Origin: Lumnitzera littorea
Lineage: Eukaryota; Streptophyta; Magnoliopsida; Myrtales; Combretaceae
Length of the DNA: 64,000 nt
Direction of reading: 5' to 3'
Assembly (NCBI GenBank): GCA_024138015.1
Contig: JAMXBB010000007.1
Span: forward strand, 83,257,293-83,321,292
Part shown: piece by piece, positions 46,245-57,592 of the stretch
How positions within the stretch are numbered: the first letter of the stretch is position 1
How the letters are laid out: each line of letters starts with the position of its first letter
Notes under the pieces: generated by a model
Seen by the model: the letters and a program-made list of their open reading frames with translations, nothing else
Told to the model about the DNA's origin: nothing
Database searches by the model: none
Translations under genes and position numbers: made by a program

Positions 46245-46849
46245 TGTTGATAGAAGATTTTGGATATGAGTCTCTTAGGCCCATTTTGACTTAAGTAGGC
46301 TTTAGGTCGAACTTCTAACCTATGACTGACTTGTCCCAATCCTCAACTGACCTGTATGAAGCTCCTTCAAATAGTAAATTGGATGTTGCCCTAGGACCTA
46401 GCTCTCTCCTTTAGAGGTCATTTATACCATGCTCACATCATTGTCTCGACCTCCTTAAGAGCGAGGACTTAGGCTAAGGACAGAAAACTAAGGGCAGACT
46501 ACGAGTAACGATGGATAAGGATCCTTAACTTGGTCTATATCATGGCCCTAGATTTTAAGGTCATGACTACGACCATGATGCCCACTCCCTATACTTAGTG
46601 GACATGTAATTGCTCCATCATGGGAACGTGACTCCTAGATTCTCTTTGGCTTACCATCATGAATAGAAGTGTCACACCAATAGTAAATTACCTTTACTCA
46701 CTTAGACTTGTAAGCTCTTTAGTGTTCTTGCTTCCTTATGCATTTATAATCTCCTCCAACAATTCTTAATTTAATCATAGGAGTAGTCACATCGAATAAT
46801 ACCCTGACACCTTTCATTAATCAACTTTACTAGCAGAATCCTAGAGACA
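46245..46849 (+). mobile_element. Right LTR of the second Tat element
   Basis: It follows the polypurine tract and matches the left LTR with many substitutions, indicating an old insertion. The minus-strand frame at 46025-46339 runs across the tract and LTR edge and is not a separate gene. Confidence 0.7.
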
Positions 46850-47500
46850 ATGAGTAGTTTTATTTTTCTTTTTTCTTTTTTCTTTTTGAATTCCAAATAC
46901 ATTTAAGTTCATAAATTGATGATTTTGAAGGGATAATGTATAACCGTTTTAATATTTGTAAGTTATTTAATAAATACATCAAAATGGTGATTACAAAAGA
47001 GTTTAGCTTTAGTAATATAGATAATGAGCATGCACAAGTCGATTTTACCTTTGATTTGTGATTGAAACCTATCTCAGCAAAGTTAGATACAGTTCAACTC
47101 TTTTCCTTCCGATTCTCATCCCACCCATCAAAATTTAGTTTGTTTTTTCAGACAGAAAAGTATTATTAAGTGTATCAAACCGAAAAAACATTTTGCCTTT
47201 TCATTACTTGTATCAAATAAATAAACATTTTATATTCTGGTTACTTACTTTCTTTTCCTATTGAAGTATCTAAATACATCCATTAATAAGACCCTTTTAA
47301 TAAATATTTACCCCAAGGTTATGATAGGTTTGTATTGTACGCATAACTCAAAATGTGCTTGTGCACTTGAAGTCTAGTAATATAAGCATTGTTTACTTGA
47401 TAAGATGGAGTCGGTTTAGGTTCTTCTCCTTACAAATGTAATAATGGAAAACAAGGGTCATCTAGTTTTAGCTTTTTTAGTGGTAGAATCATTGTATTCA
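46850..47500. other. Intergenic, AT-rich
   Basis: A (TTTTTC)n run at about 46865-46887 is the only notable feature. No gene is recognised. Confidence 0.5.
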
Positions 47501-47835
47501 TCTATAAATTTTAGAGAGAATCATAATGTAGGGGATCAATATTTAGGAGTAAATTCAAATAAAGGATGAATGTTTTAAAATGTTCAAATAAGAGATTAAT
47601 ATTTCATAAAGTGATTTGAATAAATGATCAATATTTCAAAAAGTAAAAATAAAATATTAATATTTCATAAAGTAGTTTAAAAAATTTTATAGATGAGCTA
47701 TTATGAATTTTTTATTTAAACTATTTTGTAAAACGTTAATTTCTTATTTAAACTTTTTGAAACATTAATTCCTTATTTAAATTTACCCTTAAACATTGAT
47801 CCCTTTTGTTATAATTTTTTTATAAATTTTACATT
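47500..47835. mobile_element. Palindromic MITE-like element
   Basis: The two halves are inverted copies. AGGGGATCAATATTTAGG near 47533 pairs with the reverse complement of a segment near 47805 (AGGGATCAATGTTTAAGG). AAATAAG and ATTAATRTTTCA motifs repeat inside each arm. The transcript would fold into one long hairpin. No coding capacity. Confidence 0.55.
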
Positions 47836-48481
47836 ACAAGACCTTAGAAGATACTATGTCATGTGAACTTGCTGTAAGACAATACTCAATATATAATAAA
47901 AAAAAAATGTAATGATTTAGTGATTTAGTAATCTATATGATATGATAGGTACATGTAATGGCCATGTGTTTGGATCAGATGGATTTGAGTCCATCTAATG
48001 TCCAATGGTACATTAAACTTGGCTTTTAACCTCAGGTTTAAGTTTGAAATCGATTCGCTTTGCGAGTTTGTTACCTTGAACATCTAGAAACTTAGAATCA
48101 AATAACATGATTATTATTGTCTCCTTTCTTTCCTATTGCTCTTATTAGAAGATATTTTTGGAAGATGTAGAGGGATTCTTTATTTTATTTATATATTTAT
48201 TTCTGTTTATGTAGATATATGTTATTTACCGAAATTGAACAGACAGTGGTAGTTATTAATCGCTAGTGCCTGCTGAAGTATGGTAGTAAGTGAATGAGTT
48301 GGTAAAACGGGAATGAATTTCGGCCAAAGAAGCAGTTTGGTAATTGGGCTTAGAATACATACTCCAAGAAACTCAATAAACACGAAATGGCCTCGAGGAC
48401 TTCTATATTGTCCTTGTTTCTTGCTAATCCCGGAATATGTATTGCTGAATCTCAATGAAAATTGTACTCGTATGAGGCAGT
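47836..48481. other. 3' flank of the reductase gene
   Basis: This holds AT-rich sequence and the likely 3'UTR of the minus-strand reductase (from 48481 leftward). The minus-strand frame 48222-48485 begins after the stop and is not a gene. Confidence 0.45.
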
Positions 48482-51400
48482 TCATGTGAAAATTAATTCA
48501 TCAGCGATCTTGACAATTTTTTTCCCTATATTATCACCAGTGAAAAGTCCGATAAAAGCCGAAGGAATCGTCTCCAAACCATGCGAGATATCTTCAAGTG
48601 GATGGATTTTTCCAGTTCGGAGATGATCAGAGGTGGTTGCTATAAATTCTGGGTACACTTTCAGGTGATCTGCAGCTAAGAATCCCTGGATTCTGATCCT
48701 CTTGTAAATAACATCTACCATATTTGGTGCGGCTCGCTTTGCAGAATCTGTGTATTCCGCTATTACTCCAGAGACAGCAACTCTACCAAATGTGTTCATA
48801 TTTGCCACTGCTGCTTCCAGCATCTCTGACCCGACATTGTCGAAGTATACGTCGATTCCATCAGGAAAGTACCTGTTAAATGAACATTTCAGTATGCCAA
48901 ATGCTGTCTCAATACTTCTTTGTTTTAGCAAATTCAAGTACGAAAATGAATAATGAAAACCACAGATTCCTACCTTTTGAGTGATGACTTCAGGTCAGTT
49001 TCCTCCTTATAATTAAAAGCATCATCAAAACCAAGCTTCTCCTTAAGCAAATCCACCTGTAACATAGAACAAAGGGCAAGAGTCCTTTTCCCTTCTCTTG
49101 ACTTCTTAATATGTGATGATTCTCTTCTCAGAATGGACTTAAACTGACCTTTTTTTGGCTTCCAGCAGAACCAACAACATAGCAGCCAAACAATTTAGCA
49201 TACTGTCCCACCAAGTTCCCAACTGATCCAGAAGCTGCAGATACAAAAACCTTCTCGCCTTTCTTCGGCTTGCATATGCCAAATAATCCTCCATAGGCCG
49301 TCAAACCACTGAATCCTGATAGAAATATTAATACAGCCAATAACTTATCTTGATGTTTCATTTAAACACTAACAGTCAAAATTGCATAAATCATTTGCGT
49401 CCTTCGAGCTGTAAGGGCCTGTTTGTTTCAGAAAATAGTACTAGACAACATAAAATGAAACAGCACAGAAAAGCACCAGAACAAGAAGATGTCCTTATTT
49501 GTTTCACATGGTATTGGAAAGCAAAATTTTGTGAAATGAACGGGCTGGTAGTGTCATGTTAACTGTGTCTTTAAATTAGCATATATTGATTCTCTCTTGC
49601 AAGGTATTAAGTTTAGTCATCAATATAATGAACTTAAAATGCTTTTCTCATATCCTGTTTCTATGTTCAACGTTCCCATGTTTTCTGCAAGAATCTAATA
49701 TTCGGTCCCCACAAATTAGCGTCTCCTTGTGCGAGTCCTCCCATGTTTTCCTCACTCCAGCATCAACCAAAGCAGATGTTGCCAGGAGGTCAACAATGCA
49801 CGGAAAATGCTCTTATTGGAATAGCTCAAGACCTTCCTTGACCATTCCAGCATTAGTACATGCTGCAAGGAGAGCAACAAATGTCGTCTCGGTAGGGTTT
49901 TTTTTCTTTTTCTGCTCTGCAAAGCCAATTTGCTAAACAGTTTAAGTGACTTCTTTGCATCACCATTCAATGCAACCTCGCATATAGTAGCATTCCATGC
50001 TCCAGCAATATTTTATATCTCCTGCAACAACCAAGCTGGATTTTAAGTACATGTCCACCAATGGTGTAGCGATGCTAGTCTTTAACTCAAACTTGAGCTT
50101 CTTGGCATACCAATGCGCCTAAAACCCCTGTTCAACCCACACCAAGGTGTGCACAAGCGGTAATCAAACTAACAAAAGACAGATTCATTAGGATGCAGAC
50201 CTGCATTATGCATTTGCCTAACAAGGAAAGCACTTCATTGAAGTCACTAACACAAGAATATGCCACTATCGTTGCAATCTCTCGGGCATTTGATGAAAAC
50301 AGCAATCTCACATTCTCAGATCACACAAATGACCATGCTCATCAATCAAAGCAATACGCTTTTTATAACATCTCTCTGAGGACTAGCATCAAACTGCTTC
50401 CTAACCTCATTTATCTCAAAATTTAAGAATAAAACTCAATTGATCCACTAATCACAAAAGGTCATCACAAAATCCAAACTTTAACCTATGGGCATGTACC
50501 AATTCATCAATTAACTTTGAATTAATGCCATTTGAATCCATGCCCATGTTAGGAATCCTGATAAACGTAAGGAAGCAACCATCAACCTATCTTGGTGTTT
50601 CTTCTGAACTATAACACTTTAAGTGCATATGTAGTATGGGATTAACCAAATTTTTATACAGGAATGCTGATAAAATTAAGGAAGCAATTAACAACTTATT
50701 TCAATGTTTCTTGTAAACTATGACACTTTAATTGCATATGAATTATGATATTGACCAAATTTTTATTACACCATACAAATCAGAAAAATTGAATCTTGCT
50801 TGCAAAGTATTAAATTTAGCCATCCGCATAATGTACTTGATGTGGCGACTAACAAATATTTTAAGCAAAGACTCTAATTAGTGGAAAAATTAGCATTCCT
50901 CGGTCTAAGTAATAAATTATTTAAAGTTGTATACAGTGATCACAATCCACCAGGATTTCTGTCTCCAAATAGTATTCTCATATGTATCTCCTCATATCAC
51001 TTATGGGATAAAAAAATAAAAGTGGATATGCATTTTCCTGTCCTCAAATAGTATCCCCGTATGTGTCTCTTCTTATGACGTGCCGTTGCGCATGGGAAAA
51101 GAACAAAAGTGGATATGGGGAAGCTTGGTTTGATCAGAAGGATCGTTACCTAATATTCCGACATGATAGGATAATGGAAACCCCATGGAATCCAATTTCC
51201 TCATCGTTCCACCACTTTTTATTTTGCTATACTCTGCCCAAGTGATGACTCCAATGACCAGATCATCCTTCTCAAATTCAGGATTTCCTGAAGCCACAAC
51301 TCTTCCCACACCATAAGCCTCGATTTCCTGTCAAGCACAAAACAGCTTTCTGAGATTTGAACCGTCAATATATTCAATCCTTACCGACAATGCTGTTTGG

Positions 51401-51695
51401 CAGGAGAAAGTGAAGGGTACATAATAGAGCTTGGCGCTGAAATTTCTAACTCCTGATTTACCTCTCCAGGGGCAATGGCAACTGAAAAACTTATCGCATT
51501 CTGCGACGAGCTTTGACTCTTCATCCGGTTTAGTTGATAAGGATCGATTGAAACATAAAGATTCCTTGTGATTACTTCATTGCTACCGGGCTCAACTGAA
51601 AGAGAAAGGATTGACGTTTTGAACTCGAAATGGGATTCTTTTGGTGAACCTTCAATATGTTTCTTAATAGTCACAAACTTGTTGGTCACTTCCAT
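48482..51695 (-). CDS. NADP-dependent 2-alkenal / double-bond reductase (MDR zinc-free type)
   Basis: Coding exons on the minus strand are 51695-51462, 51327-51150, 49315-49149, 49056-48974 and 48872-48482, giving 350 codons plus stop with all phases consistent and GT-AG borders. The enzyme family reduces the C=C bond of reactive 2-alkenals and enones with NADPH in the cytosol. The N-terminal GroES-like part carries NLYVSIDPYQ and YGVGRVVASGNPEF. The Rossmann part has AASGSVGNLVGQYAKLFG (about 164-181) for NADPH, and later YFDNVG (about 230-235). It lacks the zinc-ligand cysteines of alcohol dehydrogenases, as this family does. The start is the first in-frame ATG; a longer frame would begin with GTG at 51764. 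Intron 2 is about 1.8 kb and holds a PPR gene fragment. The exact paralogue is not assigned. Confidence 0.92.
49311..50850. repeat. Repeated pieces of reductase intron 2 around the PPR fragment
   Basis: The sequence next to the exon 3 acceptor (GAATCCTGATAGAAATATTA, then a TTATCTTGATGTTTC block) recurs at about 50551-50655 and again at about 50660-50770. A second motif, CTTGCAARGTATTAARTTTAG, occurs at about 49599 and 50797. The PPR fragment lies between the first copy and the others. Confidence 0.7.
49650..50546 (-). pseudogene. Decayed partial copy of the neighbouring PPR gene, in intron 2
   Basis: The block aligns collinearly with 40816-41777 of the intact PPR gene. Shared stretches include TCCTTGTGCRAGTCCTCCCA, CTCAAGACCTTCCTTGACCAT, GCATACCAATGCRCC and TTTAACSYATGGGCATGTAC. 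It has many indels and no usable frame, and lacks both ends of the gene. It lies on the same strand as the reductase, wholly inside intron 2, so it should be removed by splicing. Confidence 0.85.
50958..51120. repeat. Tandem duplication in intron 2 beside exon 2
   Basis: CTGTCTCCAAATAGTATTCTC at about 50958 and CTGTCCTCAAATAGTATCCCC at about 51040 start two units of roughly 80 bases. Both end in AAAAGTGGATATG, with divergence between. The second unit ends about 30 bases from exon 2. Confidence 0.75.
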
Positions 51696-54040
51696 CGTTG
51701 AGGAGTTGTGTTGAAGCTCGGAAGACGAAAGAATAAGCTTATAAAACGAGGGCCTATCGGCCACCGCATGCTAATTTGAACGTTAAGACAGCCAAGGAAG
51801 TGTGTCATGACATCAGCTGACTTTTGGCATTTTGTTTAGGGTACTTGTACGTGGAATAATCCGATTATGAAACAAAACCCAAAAGATAAATTAAAAAATA
51901 AAAATAAAAATAAAAATAAATATGAAGGAGAAGGAGAAGGAGAGAAGATATTATAGGGGCCGGAATATTGAATTGCACTGGCCAGCATTTATATCAATAA
52001 TTATTTTAAACTGACACTATATGGATTTATTTAGGTTATTCCAATATTATTTCTGTATATTTATTCAAATTCGGCCTTTAGTAAAATTTTATGGTGTCTT
52101 GGTTGTGTATTATTCATTAAAAATGATAAACAATCAGAAAAAGAGTTGAAAAAATCCATCACGAATAATGTGTTTTATCTTTCGATTGATTGGATGATTA
52201 AATCTACAGAATATTATTTGTCTAATTCAAATTCTTAATTGACCTTTTAAACTTTTTATTTTCATTGTTTATCATTTCTGTTTTGATTTATATCTTTTCT
52301 ACATTGGATTAATGAGATAAGATAGTAATGTAAGATAGTAGAAAGAAAAAATCATAAAAGAATGAAAAATGAGAGAAAGTACAAAAATTAATAAGAAAAT
52401 TTAACCTAAACAATTTTTTTTATGAAAAAAATAACAAAACCTAAAAAAATATATCTAACAACCTTACATCACTAGATTAAAATGATAACTTTATATTATT
52501 GGCGTTGTGTGTTATCAGTGAAAAAGAAAAAGGCATTATATGAATTAAAAAAAAATAATTTTATTCAATATTTAATTACTCTCGTCTTAATTGATTACAA
52601 GTTTTATTTATTTATAAATATAATAAGAGCTATTATTATAAAAAACTAAATTTTAATAAATTTAGAAAATAAAAGATTTAATATCTTAAAATAAGATATC
52701 TATTTAACTAAATCTTGAAAATAAAAAACTGAATCTTTTTATATAAAAGATAATACAAATCATATCTGGAATTTTATTCTTTTTTCCAAAAATCGTCTAA
52801 TCCGGATCGAATATGAAAAAAAAAAAATTAAAAATTAAAAAGAACACCCCAAAAGTCAATTTTGCGAATTCAGTCATCCGTTGTATTTTTAGTGCAGTGC
52901 TCTTGTTTAGCACGAAGTTGTAACTTCCAGTGGAAAAGGGTACCTTCAAAAGCAGAGGAGGACATTCGCGTTAAAGCCCTTACAGCAAGCGTGAGCACGA
53001 TATTAACATCTGTCTTCAACTTGAATGAAGCAGATTTGTTAGGATATGAATTATGACAAATTTTAGAACTCAAGTCTGTTAATCCAAATTTTTAAACTCA
53101 TTGCATCCAACGAGCTTTATATCACTTATTGTTATTGAGTATTTAATTAAAGTCTATCAATATAGAATGTTGATAACCGACTAATATAAATATTTTATAT
53201 ATGGGTCTGTATACAAATTCTCCTTTTTCAGGCTTGTGAAGTTTATAGTTAGTGGAGACGGAAGTATTTAAAAAAAAAAAAAAAAAAAAAAAAAGGAGGG
53301 AAGAAGTAGGACAAGAGGAGAATCAAGCTTGCTTTAACCATATCGTTATAGCATATCCTCATTGTGGTTGTGCTAAGAAAGAAGTGAAGCCGGCTTCGAC
53401 ATTCTTGTTTGACATGTTCAACAACTTTGCGAATGCTTTGTCGTGGGTTAAAGGAATCTTTCTATCTCCTAATTCAATTAAAATAGCACAGATTAATTTA
53501 GATTATTCGACTCACTATAATATAAATATCAAATAATATATAGAATTTAAAATAATGTCACTTTTTGCTGTATACAAAAATTATTAAAAACTTAATCATA
53601 GAAATGTGACATATGTTTAAAGGTTCTCGCGAGTAAGCAATTTGCGTTTTATAATTATTTATTAATGTTAATCACAGAACATATGCTGAAATAAATATTT
53701 TTATTAATATAATTATCATAAATCAATCAAAAGTTAGTGTTCCATGATTATACATTATCAAATAATTATGAAACACTGATGATGTGCTCGTAATAAAATA
53801 CAAAAAACCATACGTCACTTATTTACAAGAACCTAAAATATAAGTTGTGCTTGTATAATTTTTTCCAAATTTCAATTTTCTGATTAGAATTAAATTTGCA
53901 AAAGTCAAAGATCTGATTTCGAAAGTTAACGAGCAAGGCACTGGAATAAGATGATCATAGAGTGAGCTAACCCGAAGCTCATTCCTAATTCAGATGTTTA
54001 TTCAAAGATGAATTTCCACATGTTAGAAGTTGCAATAGTA
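51696..54040. other. Reductase promoter side and long AT-rich intergenic region
   Basis: Near the gene (51700-51850) there is a TGACATCAGCTGAC segment. Further right are (AAAAT)n and (GAAGGA)n runs (about 51890-51940) and a poly-A run at about 53270-53294. Frames at 52862-53073 occur on both strands over the same bases and are not recognised. The 53252-53536 frame begins in the poly-A run and has no known motif. Confidence 0.45.
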
Positions 54041-54044
54041 AAGT

Positions 54045-54425
54045 CAATTACATTTTTTTTTTTTAGCATATGCAATTAATCTTCCTAAACTTTGATTTAA
54101 ATACAGATTGATTATTTAAAAGTTAAAAGTATACTTTACGACTCCTAAACTTAGATAAATTGACAAATAGCCCTCATAAATTAATTATAACTCTCTTAAA
54201 CTTTGATTTTAATGTATAAATATATTTTAAATTTATTTAAATATATTTTAAGATCCTCTAAACTTTAACGATAGACTGATTTTTTCTAATTAAAAAAGGA
54301 AATATTATTTCTATTGTAATTTATTAAAATTTAGGAGTTTTAAAGCACACTTTGAAGATTTAAAGGATTAATTCACACGTTAACCAAAGTTTAAGGAATT
54401 ATTTGTAATTTCCCTTGCCAATAAT
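54045..54425. mobile_element. MITE-like inverted element
   Basis: The left end GCAATTAATCTTCCTAAACTTTG pairs with the inverted right end (ACAAATAATTCCTTAAACTTTGG on the minus strand). CTCCTAAACTT and related motifs recur in both arms. The interior is AT-rich and non-coding. This resembles a common plant MITE type; no target duplication is called. Confidence 0.5.
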
Positions 54426-54529
54426 GTCAATTACATTAGATGCTAAATTTGCTATCTATAATTGAATTATGAAGTTTACCAAATCTAACATTTCTAATTT
54501 CACCTAAGATTCCATTTAATACATGTAAC

Positions 54530-55270
54530 CATAGGTGGGCAATGGGCTGGCCCGACCTTAAACCGATTCGGAACCATCAGTTCATGAGCTCAACTATGGT
54601 TGAACCATAATCAACTTGTATGGGGGCGGTTTCGGGCTAGTTTAGCTCTTGAACTATTTTTTTTTTTTAATTTTTAGAATTAATTTTATTAATTTTTTAA
54701 ATATATTAACAATTTTTAATAATGTGATTTTTTTCTCTTTTTTTTAAGTATATTAATTCATTAATAATTTCTAATTTTTAATTAATTTTTAACTTAATAT
54801 GATTCTAACTTTTTTATATTTTTGCTCAAATTTTATTTTTTTTCATATTTAAGTTCTTAATATTAGACAAGTTTTACAAAAAGAATATATATTAACTGAA
54901 ATTAAATTTTCCATATATTCTTAACACGTAGTTAATTTATGATTAGTCATCTATCATTAATTTGATAATATTATTTTTAAAAAATTATCTTTCACCGTTA
55001 CAAAATAAAGTAGTTTTGATATGCAATGATTCACTTGATATTATCCAATTATTTTTTTCAATTTAATAAACTCTATTTTCTCTTTATTTTTATTTTATTT
55101 TTTAAGCTCGTGAATCGGCCGAGCTGAATTGAACCATCGATTTAATGGTAAGTCAGTTTGACGGTTTACGACCTATCAATTTAAGGGGATGGTTTGGCCC
55201 AATCATTTACAGGTTAGATCAGTTCGGTTTACAATTCGAAACCAATTCTTATTCAACTTTACATATAACT
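54530..55270. mobile_element. hAT-like non-autonomous fragment
   Basis: The left end ATAGGTGGGCAATGGGCTGG resembles hAT termini of the TAGGGGTGGGCAATGG type. The interior has repeated variants of AACCGATTCGGAACC and GGTTCGG on both strands, as is common near such ends. No matching right terminus was found. Confidence 0.4.
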
Positions 55271-55575
55271 CGAACTTTTTGGATGACATATTGTTGAAGG
55301 CTAAAATCAAGTCATTGATAGTGTTAAGATGAATAATTTTGCTGAAATTCAAAGGAAATGGGAATTTCCTATTGTGGCAATAGAAGGGTGATAGATTGTT
55401 GGTGCGACGAGGTACGATAGATGTGCCGTTGAGTCACCAACGATACTCTTGTTAAAATTGGGACTGCGGTACATGTCAAAGTCAGTGGGAGCTGATAGTG
55501 TTGAAATGGTCGAACTATGGCAGCTAGATAGAACCTCGAGTCGGCGGTCAGCAGGGGATGCTGTAAGGTTGCGGT

Positions 55576-56275
55576 TAGGGGTAGGAAAAAAGAATTGGCG
55601 AAATCAAACTAATCTGCTAACCGAACCTAATCAAATAATATGTTTTTTTTTTTTTTTTGGGATAATTTGGTTTAAAAATTTTTTAAACTGAATCAAAATG
55701 TTAATTTATGGTTGATTTAAAAGGATAAATCAAACCAATCTATAAAGCTGAACTAAACCGTTTTATAAGAAAACATATTAATATTTTACTTTGCAACTAA
55801 AGAATTTTTTTTATTGTGATATAGTACGTGAAAGAATTTTCAATTTACTTTTATTAATATGTATATGTATTGAATTTTTAATGCCATGATTTATAAATTA
55901 TATGTATAGTTTGATTCAAAATTTATATAAATGTTATTTTTGTAAATAAAATTAACTACTAATAAACTTTGAAAATTTTTAGTTGCATGTATATTAACTT
56001 TATTAACCTATAATATGATATAAGTACTTTTTATTATTAAATATATTTAATACTTTTATATGAGATTATATGTTATGTAAATATATTCTACTATATTAGA
56101 AAATATGATTTAATCTACAAATTAAACTAAACTGAACCAAAATTTTATGGTTTGAAAAAATTTATAATATAAACCATACAGTTTGGTTTAAAATCATAAA
56201 AGACTTAACCACATTTTAATAGTTTGAATTGATTCAAGGAGTTATTAGAATCGATCTAATCTATGCTCACCTCTA
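55576..56275. mobile_element. hAT-like MITE
   Basis: It starts TAGGGGTAGG and ends CTCACCTCTA, an imperfect inverted pair. Its arms carry inverted AACCGAAC/GGTTTGGTT-type repeats. The eight bases before it (GTTGCGGT) and after it (GATGTGAT) agree at five positions, as an old 8-bp target duplication might. It splits a probable LINE 3' end. Confidence 0.5.
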
Positions 56276-56590
56276 GATGTGATGGAGACAGATTACAACG
56301 ATGTTTATGAGATGTTGCCATCCAACAAAGCTATATCTTTGAAATCTCAGGCTGTTTTATCAAATGTTCTTTTCTTAAAATCATATGCTTCTTGGGAAAA
56401 TTATACATGTGCCAATTGAGTTGTAATCGAAGATAAATTTAGGATGGGTTGTAGTTATGGGGTCTCTTGATCCCCTATTCCAATTATCTTTACTGTTATC
56501 TTGTGATTGGCCAGGTCGGACTCCGATGATATCTGAGCTTTATTATTAATAAATAAATTTCTTTGGTCAAAACGGGAAAAAAAAAAAAGA
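56276..56590 (+). mobile_element. Probable 3' end of a truncated L1 LINE with A-tail
   Basis: The block has the look of a plant L1 3'UTR: GGGGTCTCTTGATCCCC, then GGCCAGGTCGGACTCCGATG, then TTATTAATAAATAAATTTC, ended by an A-rich tail at about 56577-56598. Part of its body may lie before the MITE (about 55290-55575). Confidence 0.4.
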
Positions 56591-56598
56591 AAAAAAGC

Positions 56599-57515
56599 TA
56601 TCTGGTTGAAGGTAGAGGAGGGTGAAGATTAGAACCAACACATTAATATTATAAACATCCCATTTTGCCTAGTTTAGGGTAATTTTTAGTCAAAGTAGAA
56701 GAAACACAAAAACGAAAAAAAAAAGGCTAAAAAAATTGTAAAGTAAAAAAGCCAGAAAAAATGAGAAAACAAGGAAAAGAAATGAAACATAGAAAATTTC
56801 GAGAAAGAAACAAAAAATAAAACTACAATATGTAAATGGGACAAAATTTTTGCGCAAAATCCTGTTTGCCGAGTTACATTGCACATAATAGATTCTAGAG
56901 CATTCATAAAATTGCAGTTCATATGGTGGCATGGATTCAGTAAGTTCATACATAGGAGTATATAATAATTTTATTCGGGCCAAGTTTAGGTATGCAATTA
57001 GATCGATCATTAAAGTATACCTAACTTGCTAAACCAGATAATAGGGTTAGGTTTTAAAATTATAAGAAAACTCAATTAAAAACTTGATTTGAAAAAAATT
57101 TATATTAATAAAAGTATTTATTCTTACTTTATGTACCATGCATGTATTATACAAGTTCTGTATTATACAATACATTTGATTCTCAATTTCTATCATTATA
57201 TAAGTTAACAAATATAATTATAATTCTACTTAATTTGTTTCCATTTTACTCTCTTATTAATCCTATCTATATTAAATAAAAAATCATTCTTAAAAGATCT
57301 TTAAATTCTATAAAATCTTATCTCTATAGATTTCTTAATTATATAGTATCGGGTTTCAAAAATAAGGAATAAAACCTCTTTTATAGGGTTCTAAAAAATG
57401 TTAAATCCTATAAAATCAGGTTTAAGTTTTATAAAACTCTCAAGCATCCCGTTTAGTTCTAGCAAATATTTCGATAAAGTCTTGACAGCTTGTTTTGCAT
57501 CAGAAAATAGAAGAA
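56599..57515. other. AT-rich intergenic sequence
   Basis: The overlapping minus-strand frames at 56686-57010 are Phe/Leu-rich because the plus strand is A-rich, and are not credible genes. Nothing else is recognised. Confidence 0.5.
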
Positions 57516-57592
57516 AAGTACAACATAGTGGTTAGAGCATTGGAATGTGTCCGTCGGATCTTGGGCTCAAATCACAATATAGGAAAGTAGGT
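57516..57592 (+). repeat. tRNA-derived SINE-like or tRNA-pseudogene patch
   Basis: TAGTGGTTAGAGCATTGG resembles a tRNA A box with its D-loop, and about 30 bases later GGGCTCAAATC resembles a B box. The sequence cannot fold as a full tRNA and the B box is weak, so a SINE head or old tRNA copy is the likely reading. Confidence 0.4.

Larger units (their letters stand above)
42807..46849 (+). mobile_element. Second Tat-type element, gag-pol deleted, both LTRs present
   Basis: Two direct repeats, 42807-43488 and 46245-46849, start TGTTAATAGGAG and TGTTGATAGAAG and end in CAGAATCCTAGAGA. They align throughout (shared TTTATACCATGCTCA, GCTCCATCATGGGAAC and GTGTCACACCAA). A polypurine tract precedes the right one. 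Between them is only the 3' part of a Tat element, with the antisense gene fragment and a nested solo LTR. No target duplication was found. Direction follows the polypurine tract. Confidence 0.75.

Noticed and set aside
46025..46339. 104-codon minus-strand gene
   Set aside because: The frame runs across the LTR edge and the polypurine tract (read as a Pro run), so it is an accident of the element boundary.
51381..51461. Continuation of reductase exon 1 past 51462
   Set aside because: The frame stays open, but the residues do not match the family. The GTAAAT donor after APGE joins exon 2 in frame and restores the conserved YGVGRV segment.
51696..51764. Upstream extension of the reductase reading frame to 51764
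   Set aside because: The frame is open but begins with GTG. The first in-frame ATG is at 51695, and family proteins start at the equivalent of that residue.
52862..53073. Two overlapping open frames of 64-67 codons on opposite strands
   Set aside because: Neither shows a known motif, splice context or promoter. It is kept only as part of the intergenic description.
53252..53536. 94-codon frame beginning in a poly-A run
   Set aside because: The start is a Lys run from the poly-A tract and the rest has no recognised domain.
56686..57010. Minus-strand Phe/Leu-rich frames that look like membrane proteins
   Set aside because: They arise from an A-rich plus strand; codon use and composition are those of low-complexity DNA.
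57516..57592. A functional tRNA gene
   Set aside because: The acceptor stem and T arm do not pair, and the B box is too degenerate.
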